The position numbers and the translations under genes are program-made. Shown here one piece after another: positions 1-11,661 of a stretch of 64,000 nucleotides of DNA; positions within the stretch are counted from its first letter, which is position 1; each line of letters starts with the position of its first letter. Under the pieces are notes generated by a model. The model was not told where the DNA came from and made no database searches. It was given only the letters and a program-made list of their open reading frames with translations. Location: contig JACMZG010001913.1 of the NCBI GenBank assembly GCA_018340805.1, positions 42,333,261 to 42,397,260 of the forward strand, in the 5' to 3' direction. This stretch comes from Microvelia longipes. Taxonomy: Eukaryota > Arthropoda > Insecta > Hemiptera > Veliidae.

Positions 1-72
1 CATCCAGACAACCTCGTAATCGTTATTTTCTGATGAAAATTGACTGAACGTATAGATTTTGTAAACTTTCAG

Positions 73-215
73 ATGGAGCTCGAGTCATGCATCGGATGCA
101 TGATGGTACAGTCTGGTGTTAAGTTAGTAAAAACATGCAATCAACAAGAAGATAGAGATGTCTGTACTAATTGTTATTGTAGACCTATGTGGTGTGTTGA
201 CTGTATGGCCAGATG
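73..215 (+). CDS. TMEM129: TMEM129 E3 ubiquitin ligase, penultimate coding exon (partial gene)
   Basis: The exon follows an intron ending in a pyrimidine-rich stretch with CAG at 70-72 and ends at a GTGAGT donor at 216. It encodes 47 residues plus two bases of a split Trp codon. The protein has CIGC at residues 6-9, VKLVKTC at 16-22, then C31, C34, C36, CRPMWC at 36-41 and C44. This cysteine pattern with YCRPMWC is the hallmark of TMEM129, an ER-membrane RING-type E3 whose RING lacks histidine and which acts in ER-associated degradation with Derlin-1 and UBE2J2 (family knowledge). The transmembrane N-terminal part lies to the left of the window. The first ATG at 73 is internal, not the start codon. 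The match was made by eye. Confidence 0.93.
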
Positions 216-1199
216 GTGAGTTTTTCCTTTTTTATTTTATTTAAAGAGCCTAGAGAATTATTTTGAAGTATCTCAGTGAAAATATACGTAAGAAGAAAAA
301 TTTAGGAGAGAGAGAGAGGAAGAAAAACTCGTATCAACTTTGAACTGGTTTTGTTCAAATAAGCACCCCAAACAATTGAAAACGACACCCTACTCAAAAA
401 TTACTTTTTATTGACTATTATTTTGGTTTCTTGATTTTTTCCACGTTTTTTAAAATTTTTTGGTCACTTAGAGTGGTCTTATTGCCTCCGAACTTGATTT
501 GGATGATTATATACAAGGAAAAGTATCAGAATGTATTATATAAATTTAATAAGATTATTTGCATTAGTTTTTTAAATGAATTTAATTATAAAACTTACAA
601 ATATTAAGATAAATAACTAGTACCATACCGGGCAGTTTCTTTTATTACTTCATATTTTGATATAGCAAACGGGCTGTAGTTTAAACTTGGTTAATGTTAT
701 TAACACATTACATAGAATTCGTGATGTTTAAGTTCTACACTCATATGTAAATAATTATGGCAACAGATTCATCTTGGAGTTACATGAAATAAAATAAAAA
801 GAAATATTTTATTCTGCTATAAAAACAAAGGTACACACTTTATTCTTTAAAGACTAACATTCATAATTGCACATCTTCGAAAGAGCAAAGCTCGTGCTTG
901 AGGGTGGCTAGGGAGCGTTTGTATAGTATTTGTTTTTTTTTTTACAAAAAGATACTTAACCCTCTTAAAAAAATAAATAAAATAAACAGGAAATATATAA
1001 AAAAATAAGAAAAAAAAGGAAGGGAGCCATTCATTTATACGTGATGCTATTTATATAATGTTGCAACGTTATAGAAATTTTCATATATAAATATGAAAAT
1101 TATAAATTTTCACTCCTATATAAATAAATAAATAACGTTGCAACATTAAAAATACCACACAAAAACACACATACAACATTACATTAAAATACTTAGTTA

Positions 1200-1690
1200 T
1201 AAATTATATAACTAGGAAACATTGCAAGCAAAATACTATGCTACATCTGGGAACTGTTCCATCATTCCAAATTCGTCATTATTGATGGCTAGACATCATG
1301 TCCCACTCTGTTCGTCGTGTCCCAATTCGTTATGTCTAACTCATCAGGGCGCCGACAGAGCCTGAACTCAGTTCGCTCTTCACTTAAAAATGTTGAAGAA
1401 TATAATGTGAAGTATTTACTAGTGATAAGTGTTGTTTTACCTCCACTATGCTTGGTATATGTTTTTGCAAGCAAAAACATATACCAATTTGATACTACCG
1501 AGTTTTGCAAAACATGAATAGTTGACACCATATAATGATGCGAGTAGTGCAAAATATGCCTAGAAAATGTAGCAAGTAAAGTGCTATGCTTCATCTGGGT
1601 ATGTAGTATAATTATATTGATCAATTATCACACATGATTATATTGTGTCTTATGTTTTGAAAAAAACATGGTAGTATCTAATAGTAGATA
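1200..1690. mobile_element. Degraded copy of the ~0.43-kb inverted-repeat element in the last TMEM129 intron
   Basis: This segment shares long blocks with 26319-26743 and, inverted, with 45886-46290. Shared motifs include ACATCTGGGAACTGTTCC, CATCAGGGCGCCGACAGAG and CTACCGAGTTTTGCAAAACA. Both inverted arms are present but diverged. No coding potential for a transposase was seen. Its right arm ends about 15-40 bases before the splice acceptor of the last TMEM129 exon, so it probably supplies part of the intron 3' end. Confidence 0.75.
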
Positions 1691-1705
1691 CTATTTATGT
1701 TGTAG

Positions 1706-1823
1706 GTTTGCTTCAAGGCAAGACCAAGACAGGCCAGAAACATGGTTATCGTCTCATTGCACTTGTCCCATGTGCAGGAGTATATTTTGTATACTCGATG
1801 TTTGTCCTGTGGAAACCAGATAA
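1706..1823 (+). CDS. TMEM129: TMEM129 E3 ubiquitin ligase, terminal coding exon
   Basis: The acceptor is TGTTGTAG at 1698-1705. The first base completes the Trp codon split from the previous exon, and the frame continues for 38 residues to TAA at 1821-1823. The exon begins FASRQDQDRPETWL. It then supplies the second half of the RING: C66, C68, C71 (numbered from the first residue of the previous exon) and FCILDVC, which is the typical TMEM129 C-terminus. Phase agreement and domain completion make the two-exon model firm. Both RING halves are intact, with no stop or missing cysteine. The intron between the exons (216-1705) carries a degraded mobile element that reaches almost to this acceptor. 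Confidence 0.93.
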
Positions 1824-2300
1824 CATTATTATCTCACATCTCAATACCCTTTTAAGACTGCTTGTCTGTAATTATTACTTTGTTCAGACGTGGAGTTTTG
1901 CAGATGGTTGAACCCCAGGTTTCAACCCCTTGGCAGTTGTTGTGTGAAAGGGATTGAACACGAGATTCAACCCTGAAACTAAATTTTTCACAGTGAAGAT
2001 TGTTGGTGGGATGCCCTCGTGGCTAATAACTAAGCCCTAGCTGTGGTTGCTATGGATACTTATAAAAATGATATTAATAGTGTTTTTGTTTATGTTCTGT
2101 ACGTCGCAGATTTTGATTATATGTGTTTTATGTTTTCTCAAAACTTGTGTGTGTTATTAGTAGGGTTTAGTTATTAGCTATGAGGGCATCCTTCCAACAA
2201 AAAATTCTGTGTGAACAGTTGGGGTTATACCCCAGGGGGCTTAAACACAGGATTAATTTCCCTGCCAAACCCCGTGTGTAAACTAAGTATATGTATACTT
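1824..2300 (+). other. TMEM129 3' untranslated region or downstream DNA with a foldback
   Basis: This follows the TMEM129 stop codon. An imperfect inverted repeat spans about 1915-2285. Its inner arms are GATGCCCTCGTGGCTAATAA near 2011 and the mirror TTATTAGCTATGAGGGCATC near 2172. Outer arms rich in AACCCC also mirror each other. It looks like a small MITE. AATAAA-type signals occur later, for example near 2478, so the true poly(A) site cannot be fixed from the sequence. Confidence 0.5.
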
Positions 2301-4210
2301 CAAAATTTTGTTTGAAATTGTATTTTATTGTAAATTAGACTAATAAATTGTTAATTAATAATTATGTTTCACTTGACCCTTCATAATTATAAGAAATGGA
2401 ATTGTAATTGTTTCAGACTAATTATTGTGAAACTTTTGTATCATTAATTTAAAGTTGATTGATATTCCTTTGTGAAATAAACTTTTTGATTATAGAACTT
2501 AATCAAAACTTTAAATTCTATTCAATACACACCTTCTGAATAGTAAATAAGTCAAACTTATTTCTGGACGGGGTGAAAGACATTTGAAATCACATTTAAA
2601 TTTTAATTATGTCAAAACAAAGCTGTAAATATAATATTTATCTTATTACCTAAGTATTGTTGATTTTGTTAGTACAGTATTTTTACTTTTCCTCACCTAC
2701 TGCTGTAGGTAAATAGAGAAAGTATTGTGTTTACCTTGAAAATCTAAAACTGATTTTGTCAGAATCACCTGTTGAAGGCTTTTTATGACGTTCTGATTGG
2801 TTTTTCAATGTGCTCTCTATCTGTCTGTGTCACTCATAACGCTCTCTATGTTCAAGCTAGAGAGTTGAATATTGGAAAAATCACACTTAAGGTCACTCAA
2901 GAAAAGTCCAGTGTCTACTTTAGGAAAAACCTTAGCTTTGCTCCTAAAAATGAAACTTTCAAGTGCATGGTTCACATTTTAGTAATATATGCCTTCTTTC
3001 AGAATTAGTACATCCATGCAAAATTTTTTAGGACCGTTACATTTACATACATACAAATACATTTTAAATGTGGGTGGTAAATTTCAAATTCATCACCCTA
3101 ATTAACTCAGCTTTGTGTGGAGCTATCACGATAAAATTGGTATCTACCCCCACTAGTTGACCACTGGAAGTTCAAATACCTAATTATTTATTTGGTAATC
3201 ATCTGGCATGTATGGTAATCTGATTACCAAAATGTGTTTTTCCACGGTAACTTTAAAAAAGAGCATACCTTTATATTAATTATTTTAGAGACTGTGTCAT
3301 ATCCCAAACAGTTTTTATTGTTTGGCATACAATAAGGACTATTACCCATTTATAATTAAAAATAATCTTACTGGTACACCAGAATTCATCACTTCTGATA
3401 ATTTGTATGAAACAAATTACCAGAATTTACTGATATTGGTATCAAATTGTCCAGGATATGACACAGTTTCAGAAATTATCCATATAATGGTAACCTTCAA
3501 TTTAACTTTTTAAAGTTATGGTAGAATTATACTTGTCTCAGGGTAGGTAGAATTACATAATAGAAATATTTGAACTAGCTTTTAATATTTGCAGATATTA
3601 TTCATTTTGTGATCTATTTATCATAGATGACAAAAATTAATTATCATGATAATTTTATGATAAATCATCATCATGAAAGAATGCGTGTTTGAAAAATAAC
3701 AATTATATGAGCTCATAGCCTGGTACATAGTACTGTTCTGTCCATGTAGAGTTCTGTAGGAGGACAGGCTTAACACTGATCACTTGTTGATTCCTTAGTC
3801 TCCTTAAATAAATTATTTTTATAGTAGATAAAAGCTTCATTGGTTATCAGGTTCCCCATATTTATTAATCTATGCCAGGCATTTGACTCCTAAATACATG
3901 AGTTACTTTGGAGGAATCTGTTTTTCTTTGTAATGAGTCATAAAATTATAAGAATCCTTATTTCTCTATACTCCAAAACTATTGCTATTATTCAAAATGG
4001 TGATCAACACACTCCTAAAGCCAATATCACTGCTGGAATATTACAGGGTGAACCACTCTGAGCCATATTATTCAGTCTATTTATTGCTGATCTCATTGCA
4101 TTCTTGCATGAAAAAAAAGGTTTTAAAGGTATTACTATCTTATATTTTACTTAAATTAATAACACTACTTTGTAAAACAGGTATTTGCCATGAATAAATA
4201 CAGCAAATAT
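2301..4210. other. Intergenic stretch, no gene seen
   Basis: This is AT-rich DNA between the TMEM129 and ENT genes. Open frames here are short, lack recognisable domains and have no convincing splice signals. No element with clear ends was identified. Confidence 0.55.
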
Positions 4211-4212
4211 AA

Positions 4213-4270
4213 ATAAAATAAATAAATATACATATATATAATAAGATTATATATATATATAATATATATA

Positions 4271-4304
<34 letters not shown>

Positions 4305-4373
4305 ATAATATATATATATATATATAATATATATAATATATATATATATTATATATATATATATATATATTAT
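4213..4373. repeat. (TA)n array followed by a shared ~80-bp unit
   Basis: About 160 bases of nearly pure TA, interrupted by single AA or TT steps. The following segment to about 4480 contains CCTCATAAGC and TTTATGAAAATTCGC. Similar wording follows the (TA)n arrays ending at 32762 and 60231, so the array seems to belong to a dispersed element rather than being independent. Confidence 0.8.
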
Positions 4374-4816
4374 AATTTGTGTGTGTAAATAAGCTGATAG
4401 ATTTGGTCCTCCACTCACCCCTCATCATTCCGTCATCTAAATAACCTCAAACCTCATAAGCTTTATATTTATGAAAATTCGCTAAAAGTATTAAAGGTGC
4501 CAAAGTAAAACCTGGTGTCAATCTTAAAAATTGCCTTTATTAAGCTGACCTATGATATCCTTGTTATCGTAGAAAATCAGCACCTATAGAAAATCATAGG
4601 TACTGTCACAATTTTCTTAATGTTGTAAATGAACAATGAATGAAAAATGGATAAAAATTATATTTCTTAAATGTAGTTCAAAGTAAAATAAACATTCATG
4701 TAAGTCTTTGTTTAGTCATTTTGCAGTATTAATTTTTTGATTTTTTCTCATTGATTTTGCAGCACTGTTAAAAAAGCGATTTTAGCGAATCCTAGCGGAA
4801 TATCTTTAAACTTTAA

Positions 4817-4966
4817 TCAGTCCCTTCCCATGGCGCGTTCGCCGAGCTACAGTGAAATTTTACTCACGTTATTGCATATTTGATAAATAAAAATTTGTGC
4901 CGGCTTCGTGTTTTTATCAATAAAAGCACGTCTTACAATACTTTCACGTCCCAGTTCAAAGAAAAG
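4817..4966 (+). promoter_or_regulatory. Possible ENT transcription start and 5' UTR exon
   Basis: The first ENT coding exon starts with its ATG exactly at an acceptor, so a 5' UTR exon must lie upstream. This block is the best candidate. It is less AT-rich than its surroundings, has an arthropod-style initiator TCAGTC at 4817-4822, and ends at AAAAG/GTAAAT at 4966/4967. No TATA box is evident at -30. The exon limits are inferred; cDNA or CAGE data would settle them. Confidence 0.35.
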
Positions 4967-5599
4967 GTAAATGAGTAAATATAACTTGTTTATAATACCT
5001 TCAATGAAGTTGTTATCAGAAATCAAAACATAAAATTGATAAATCGTAAAAATACATGGTATGTTTTACGATTTTTTCTTTATCATTAAATCCACTTAAT
5101 TATGTTTATTATAGCCTTTAATTTAAATTTTGGTAATTAAAAAATGGGTTATAATTTTCATTATGTATTTTAATTTCTTTTATCGTCATGTTTTTAAGTG
5201 TAATAGTGCCATGTGTGAATGAACTCATGGTTCGTCCTACATAACTTGCTACCAGTTTAAAATTGCTGCTATAAGCTTAATTAATATTCTTGACCAATAG
5301 CTCAGTTATTAAAATTCAAATTGAATTTGATACACACTTTCATAGGCTAAGGTTCAGTTTTGTTATCATTTTTGTTTATTTACTTTATTGAGATATTAGT
5401 TTATTTATAGAGAGGATTCAAGTGGTATACAAATGAAGGTTCAGTGTAGAGACAGTGTTCCGACTCCCACTCTTCACACTGAGCTACTTCTGTCGCTTTT
5501 AGTTCTTGCAAATATCCGCATTGCAGCGCTAGTTATCCCTTCATCATTTTAATTTAACCTGTCCAAGCGGCTTTATTTAATTTGGTTTATATTTTAAAA

Positions 5600-6190
5600 A
5601 TGGCGATCTTTGTTAACCTTTTCTGAACTACGGATATAAATTAACAAAGTAGAATATAGGAACAACTGGCGCTGACTTGCGGCATAGTAGTTGAACTAGA
5701 TTCCCTTGTTATTGAATGCTGGTTGCCCTCACACATAGGGGAAAAGCTGGGAGTCGAATCCCTGTCTCTAAAGCCGACCCCTCATTTTACATCACTTTAG
5801 AGAGGCTCTATAGGCTGAATTTTGAAATATCGTAAAAGTAACATGAACATTTTTGATTATTATTATTATAATCAAGAGCTGTTCCTCTTGATTATAAATT
5901 AACCTAGGCCATTTTTTTTAGAAAAGGCCTAAGTTAAGAAGTCCTTGAAAGGGTTTTAGAAATGTTTAAAATATTGAGAATGGTGCTTTTTTTTACCGTT
6001 GCTTACCAACTGATATAAATCAACATAGCAGGATGGAAGAACAAGAGGCGCTTACTTGCCGCTTAGTATTTGAACTAGCTTCCCCCTTGATTGAAAGCTG
6101 GTTTATCTCACCCAATATGGTAAGAGTCCGACCATAAGAGTCGAAACACTGTCTGTATACCGACCCCTCATTTTAATATCACTTAAAATC
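5600..6190. repeat. Diverged direct duplication in the ENT 5' intron
   Basis: About 5618-5805 and 5988-6185 are two diverged copies of one segment. Both contain a GGCGCT(G/T)ACTTGC motif, a TTGAACTAG(A/C)TTCCC motif and CCGACCCCTCATTTTA. The first copy contains GGGAGTCGAATCCC, which resembles a Pol III B box. It may be an old tRNA-derived SINE pair. The tail of the first copy runs into a fragment (about 5800-5850) related to the 0.32-kb TIR family described at 23746. Confidence 0.5.
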
Positions 6191-6599
6191 TCTGTTTATT
6201 TTATTAAAACTATAACATTTTGAGCGCTAATGTTTTATTTACTGTATTAAGATTGGTCATTGATCACCTTATTGATCTTAGTAGCAAATACTAGAGGTTG
6301 ACTCAAAGAGTGCAAGAGTGCTGTAAATATCGTACTTAATGTAGTTAAAGTAATAATATTGTGTTGGTTTTATTAATTGTGCCCAAACACTGTGAGGGAA
6401 ACAAAATAATTTATCCTGGCCGAATTCATGATTGCGGAACAATAGAATGTCTGGAAGGTTTCAGTGCAACGGGATAAGGTCAGCTCTTAATTTTAGCTAC
6501 TAATACTCAACTTAATGGTCTATATACTAGCGTTTGTGTATTTCTCATTTTTAGACTTCATTATCATGTAGACATACTGTATTTATAATATTTTTCCAG

Positions 6600-6723
6600 A
6601 TGAGTAACAGCAGGTCAAAAACTCCTAACCAGGGTCTCCCTGAAGAGCAGCATCTGCTCACCGAGAGAATGAAAAATGGTGTCAATATAATGACTTCAAA
6701 TTCTAACTCTCTGACCTACCCAG
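6600..6723 (+). CDS. Equilibrative nucleoside transporter (ENT/SLC29), first coding exon
   Basis: The acceptor TTTTTCCAG ends at 6599 and the ATG is at 6600-6602. The exon ends at 6723 before GTAAGT. It encodes 41 residues plus one base: a hydrophilic start (MSNSRSKTPNQ), the acidic EEQHLLTER, then NSNSLTYP. This part has no family domain of its own. It is assigned to ENT because its phase-1 end fits the phase of the next ENT exon, about 40 kb downstream, giving TYPEP(VKL) or TYPEIQEP(VKL). That makes an N-terminal cytoplasmic tail ahead of TM1, as in ENT proteins. An alternative is that the long intron hides another small exon. Confidence 0.7.
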
Positions 6724-8679
6724 GTAAGTTCTTATTTACATTTTTTTAAGTTCTTATTTATACTTTGTTTTTAAACTTATGCACTTCATGTGTGCCTCTA
6801 TGTGCATGAAGGACGTCTTTCAACCATAGTGGAATAGAATCAACTACCGACTTCACTCATGCATTTCAGACTGTCAAAACACTAGCTAATGTCAAAAGAA
6901 GACATTTCTACTTTAGCGCCTCGATTTACTGTATACAAATTCATGCAAATGTCTTGTTGCATGTCAATGATAAAGGTTATTTTTTTGTGACATTAATTCA
7001 TACAAAACAATATTAAAAATATAAAATATGTCTCTTTCGGGGAGAAATAAAACCACAGATAACATTACCCTGAACGGCAAGATTGTTGATTTAACTATGA
7101 CACATTAAACTAGCGCTGGTCTCCCAAAATAGCGTTGAAGAATGGAATCACCAGTGACTCCCTCCTGCATTTAGAATTCTTTACTTCGTCTTATGAAAAC
7201 TGGCACATAATTGCTTTTCAAGCTGTATTGGGACATCCCAAAACGCCACTGAGTACCATCATTTCTGTTTTATTTTCCATTTATAAAAAAATGTACCAAA
7301 GAAAAAAAAGCAGTCAACAGAGGTAAGCAACTCGGCGATCTGCTCTATTTAAACATGTATTGTATACATTTATGTAACGCAAATTGTTAAAACATTTACC
7401 TATGTCTCATTGAATTTAAAAGAAATTATCTAATCGAAATACTAAAAGAAAAATTTTCAATCAAACAAACACAATAGTTAAAAAACATATTGTCTTAACA
7501 AATGTCTAACAATAATTGTATTCTCGAGTTTTCCTGTCACCCCATAAATACACAAGTCTTACCGATTACGACCTTAAGCTAACTATTTTCTACACTACCT
7601 TGGGCACCAGCGCTGCTCCGGAATAAACAAATCGCTGAATCTAGCACAGACCCCCTTAATACTCTCAGAGAGTTTGTTTTCAATATTTTGTTGGCATTCA
7701 TCTTTCAATCTTGTCTATTGTTATATTAACAAACTGGCAGCCATTTTGTAATAAAACATAATTTTTTAATATTTAAGTTTTATTTGTGACTCTTAACTAG
7801 TTTTTTAGTGTTTTTGGTTCTATTCCATCATACTTTCAACCCAAATTTAATTTCAAAGGGTATACTACATGAGTTTTTAAATTATTCTTAAGAGTTTACA
7901 AATTTATTTTATCAATAACATTCATACACATTTATAATTTATAGATTTATTGTTATTAATACTAATACTTTGTATTGGTAGAAAGGCTTTAGTCTTCTGG
8001 CCAATCAACTGAAGGAAATGAGAGCACAGTTAGGCTGGGATGCCAATGGGAGCACAGTGCTAGGGCTTTCCTAGCACAGTAGCTAGGAAGGGGCCTCACC
8101 CCCCTGGTAAAAATGTTGCTTCCCTTATACGTTCTCCAATACTATGAGCATATTATGAGCCTTTTCCCTTATGAGCACAATACTATAGTTATTGTGCTAT
8201 AGGTATATGTATACTATAGGGCCAGTTTAAATTAATTAATTAATTAAAGTACTTTAAATTACTCTTCTAATTAATTAAATAAAGTAGACTTCTGGCAAAG
8301 CTACTCTACCAAATTAAAGTATTTTAACTGTTCAGTTTGTCAAACCAACAATCATGTAGTACACCCTATATAATATTTGTTTAAAACATTTTTTATATTC
8401 TTCTCTGTCGATGCCAGTTATGAGTTTATCAATTTTATATAAATATAGTCTTGTACCATTACAAAATGTATCTGAAACTTCATTATATGTCAAATCTGAA
8501 GTCAACCAGACAACAATGGATATATTTTTCTTACTTTTCCAAACTTTCCTAAGTACAACTATTTTTTAACTGCAATCTAATGTGGTAATGACAACAAATA
8601 TTATTTTTATATAAAGTAAATAATACATAATTTAGGTTAATACTTATAAAAGATTGTTAATTGAGGCAATAATAAAAAT
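6724..8679. other. ENT intron 1 (left end), no gene seen
   Basis: AT-rich intronic sequence. Short open frames such as the one at 7135-7326 have no domain and no matching splice phase. No element boundaries were recognised, apart from the start of a dispersed repeat at 8680. Confidence 0.5.
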
Positions 8680-9100
8680 CGGGTACGGGGTACCTCGGTA
8701 CCTTTTCTCATCACCGATTGCTTCGCTCATTCTCACTACTTTTGACTTGCTTCGCTTGTCCTTAAATATGAATATGAAATAAAATATGAAAATCACCAAA
8801 TTTATTTTGCAACATGTCGTGGGACTTGCTTTACTCATTGTCAGACACAGTCACCTATCTAGTTTCTGATCTCATTTTACTAGCCTGGAATTCTCGAGAA
8901 TAAGTTTTTCCTCCCTTGATCTTAGGGCCAGCTCCTCTTCTTCCTAAGGTCAACCAACTGCTCAATTCCCCACTTCGTTACTTGACTAGAATGTTAATTT
9001 ATTTTTGTTAAATGAAAACCTTAGTTTTGATCGGCATGCACTTTTATGATCCGACAAGAACCATAGATATACTTGCCGTATTAAAACGAAATTTATTTTT
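8680..9100 (+). mobile_element. HINE/DINE-like dispersed repeat, copy A (5' part)
   Basis: It begins CGGGTACGGGGTACCTCGG and continues with the family body (GCTTCGCTCAT, CTTCGCTTGTCC, ACATGTCGT). Near 9030-9080 it carries, inverted, the flanking block of the 5S-like segment (CACTTTTATGATCC). The 3' hairpin end seen in other copies is absent, so this copy looks truncated. No coding capacity was seen. Confidence 0.65.
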
Positions 9101-9284
9101 CAATTACAAAAATTCTATACTTCTTTTTGCTAACACAAAAACTCATTTATACCTACGGTATAAAAATGCAGTACAATCTGAATTATGCTAATTTACTACT
9201 TTTTTATGTTATCTTAATTCTTTTTCGTGGTTTGAATATGCCTATAGGAAAGAAATGTCTTTGTCTTCGATATAGTTATTTTAA

Positions 9285-9302
9285 CCCCCCCCCCCCCCCC
9301 CC
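9285..9302. repeat. Run of 18 cytosines
   Basis: A perfect C18 homopolymer in otherwise AT-rich DNA, followed by ACTCTCCTCC. The opposite strand is G18 and could form G-quadruplex structures. It may also be a place where the assembly length is uncertain. Confidence 0.9.
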
Positions 9303-9309
9303 ACTCTCC

Positions 9310-10300
9310 TCCATTTTAAATTATAATATAATATAAAGTTAGTGGGGAAAATCTTTGTGTATTAAGAACTAGTTTTTAGCAAAATTCACTTTGAAAAAAG
9401 TTAGCTAATGAGGTGGAACATATATCGAAAGGTGGATCCAAGAATGTGACCAAAATCTGTTTTAGGATTCCCTGACCATAAAAAAAATATGGAGTAGAAG
9501 TCTGCAAGCCTGGTGAATTTTCAAATAAAATGCGCTAAAAATCAGCGTAAACAGGGTTTTGATTGATTGTGAATAACACTGCGCTGTGCAGATTTTTGAA
9601 GTACAGCATAACAGTGTGTGACTACAGTTTTGTATAATCTGTGTGATTTTTTTTTTTGGAAAATGTGGAAAAATTAAATAATAACTTGAGAAAATGAAAT
9701 AGCTAGCCATGCCTCTACTCAGCTTATTATAACATATACCTAAAACTTTAACAGTAAATATGGATTTTACTTATATTGTTGAGGAAGAAAGCACGCATTT
9801 CATTGAAAATTCAACAGGCTTGCAGTCTTGCGTGCCACAATTTTATATTTATATTTTGGCACACTAGTATTTATAGATCTATAAACTATAGCTTTATTTA
9901 TAGTTGCTCCAACTTATACAATGAATATAGTAGGGCTTTAATCTGACCACCTGATCTGTATCTATTTTTGTTTCCTTATTTCCCATATGGCCCTTTAAAA
10001 TTTCTTTAATCCACCAATATTTGATTGATTATGAAGGTTTATTAAATACATTTTATATTTCTCAACAACGTATTTAGTATTTCGCTTTGTAATTATGTAA
10101 TAATGATGACAATAATAATCCTTCACAAATATTATATAACATGTTATTTTTTATATTTCCAAATTTTTCAAAGAAAAGTGCTTATTTATCCCAAAGATTA
10201 TACAATGTACAGCACAGCATCATTTGCACACATTAGGAGTTCAGTTTATGCTTATTTTAGGGAAATTTTCTTTGAAAAATCACAAAAATTACTGATATAA
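9310..10300. other. ENT intron 1, no gene seen
   Basis: AT-rich sequence with only short domain-less open frames on both strands. No repeat with definable ends was recognised. Confidence 0.45.
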
Positions 10301-10304
10301 GATA

Positions 10305-10600
10305 AAAACTACCGTTTTAAACGCCATAAAAGTGGCTGAAACGGATTAGAACGTCAATAAAAGTGGCTGAAACGGATTAGAATCATAAAGTGGTGAAACA
10401 CGTATAAAGTGGTGAAACGGATTAGAACGGCACGAACGATTACCTGAAACGGATTAATAAAAGTGGCTGAAAACGGATTAAGAACGTCATAAAAGTGGCT
10501 GAAACGGATTATTATGGAAAAACATTGGTTTCGGATTTTTTTTGAGAGAACTCAAAACTTTTTCTTTATACCTACAGTAGTAAACAAATAAAAATAAAAA
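10305..10600 (+). repeat. ~30-bp minisatellite built from the 3' part of the HINE-like family
   Basis: Imperfect tandem units around ATAAAAGTGGCTGAAACGG run from about 10310 to 10512. TTTCGGATTTTTT and TATACCTACAGTA follow. The same GAAACGGAT and TTCCGGATTT words lie just upstream of the 3' hairpin in family copies such as 39324. The array is therefore most simply an internal amplification within one copy. Confidence 0.75.
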
Positions 10601-10919
10601 AATGAGAAATGTTTGAATAATTTGACGTATTGTTTATAGCCTTGCAATGGCAAATGATTTGTTTAAGGGTTGTGCCAGACCATGCCATCTGTAAATTTTT
10701 ATCATCGTATCAATGTTATGTTGGAGCCCCACAAACATGTCTAATCTATAATTTGTGAAGTGGTTTGAGAACAGTATCTTGTTCCAAGTGATACTGGTAG
10801 TTATTTTCAAGTGGGATAATCAGATGAAGTGTAGCATGTTGTTGTTTAGTTAGATGTATTGTAATTTTATCGAGCATAATTCCTGTGGTGTTTTAACTGA
10901 TTTTATGGGTAGTTAGAGT

Positions 10920-11200
10920 AGCATGAAAACAATAGGCCTTCCGCTCTTTCTGGGGGCCGCTTTGAGGCCCCTACGCCTCCCTGTGGCCATTTCACAGCCG
11001 CATGGTTGTTTTATTGTATCAGTTCGTCATATTAATGATTTATATGTGTGGCATACTGCCACGACTAAAGAGAATTTTCAAATCCATTACTCAATAAACA
11101 TGATTTGTTTACATTATGTCAATTAATGACGTATTGTTTTGTTTGACTTATGTCAATCAATAAAACCTGAACTAACACTAATAACATAATGAAACTTCGT
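10920..11200 (+). mobile_element. Second HINE-like dispersed family (AAAACAA-GGCC start), copy 1
   Basis: It starts GAAAACAATAGGCCTTCCG, then a GC-rich block, then GGCATACTGCCACGA and TATGTCAATCAATAAAACC. The same ordered blocks occur at 35260-35530 (+), 41805-42236 (-) and around the insertion at 29957-30847 (-). The open frame at 10923-11126 is incidental. It shares the 'AACTAATGCTGATAA' type word with the first HINE-like family, so the two may be related. Confidence 0.65.
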
Positions 11201-11529
11201 ATTTTGTAAACTGTTTGTGAAATGCTTTTTTACATTTCTTTGGTGTAGTTTTTTACATTTTTATGATTAATTTGAAAGAAGTTTTCAAAACGATGTAAAC
11301 ACAAAAAGAACCACAAAGAAAGTGAACAATTGCCGGGAAGGAAGTTATTTTCCTACATCGGTTATGGAGCTAGAGACTTTTTTCTCTTTTCTAGTAAGAG
11401 GTTGGCAGCGGCTTCTCTGATTGGTCAATCCCCAAAATGCTTATGAACTTGGGGATTTTTAAACTAAACGATAGACTGTAGTTTAAGTTTTATCAAATGA
11501 CTTGTGTACGTTTTTTAAAAACTCGGAAA

Positions 11530-11655
11530 TAATCCAATTGAGTTAGTACAAGTACCAATTTAGTACAAGTACCAAGTTAGTACCAATTTAGTACAAGTAC
11601 CAAGTTAGTACAAATTTAATACAAGTACCAAGTTAGTACCAATTTAGTACAAGTG
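11530..11655. repeat. AGTACCAATTTAGTACA minisatellite
   Basis: Tandem, slightly irregular units of AGTACAAGTACCA and AGTTAGTACCAATTT spanning about 125 bases, directly left of dispersed-repeat copy B. Confidence 0.85.
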
Positions 11656-11661
11656 TATACC

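Noticed and set aside
1317..1624. Open frames of 66 and 111 codons
   Set aside because: They lie inside the degraded inverted-repeat element in the TMEM129 intron; no domain.
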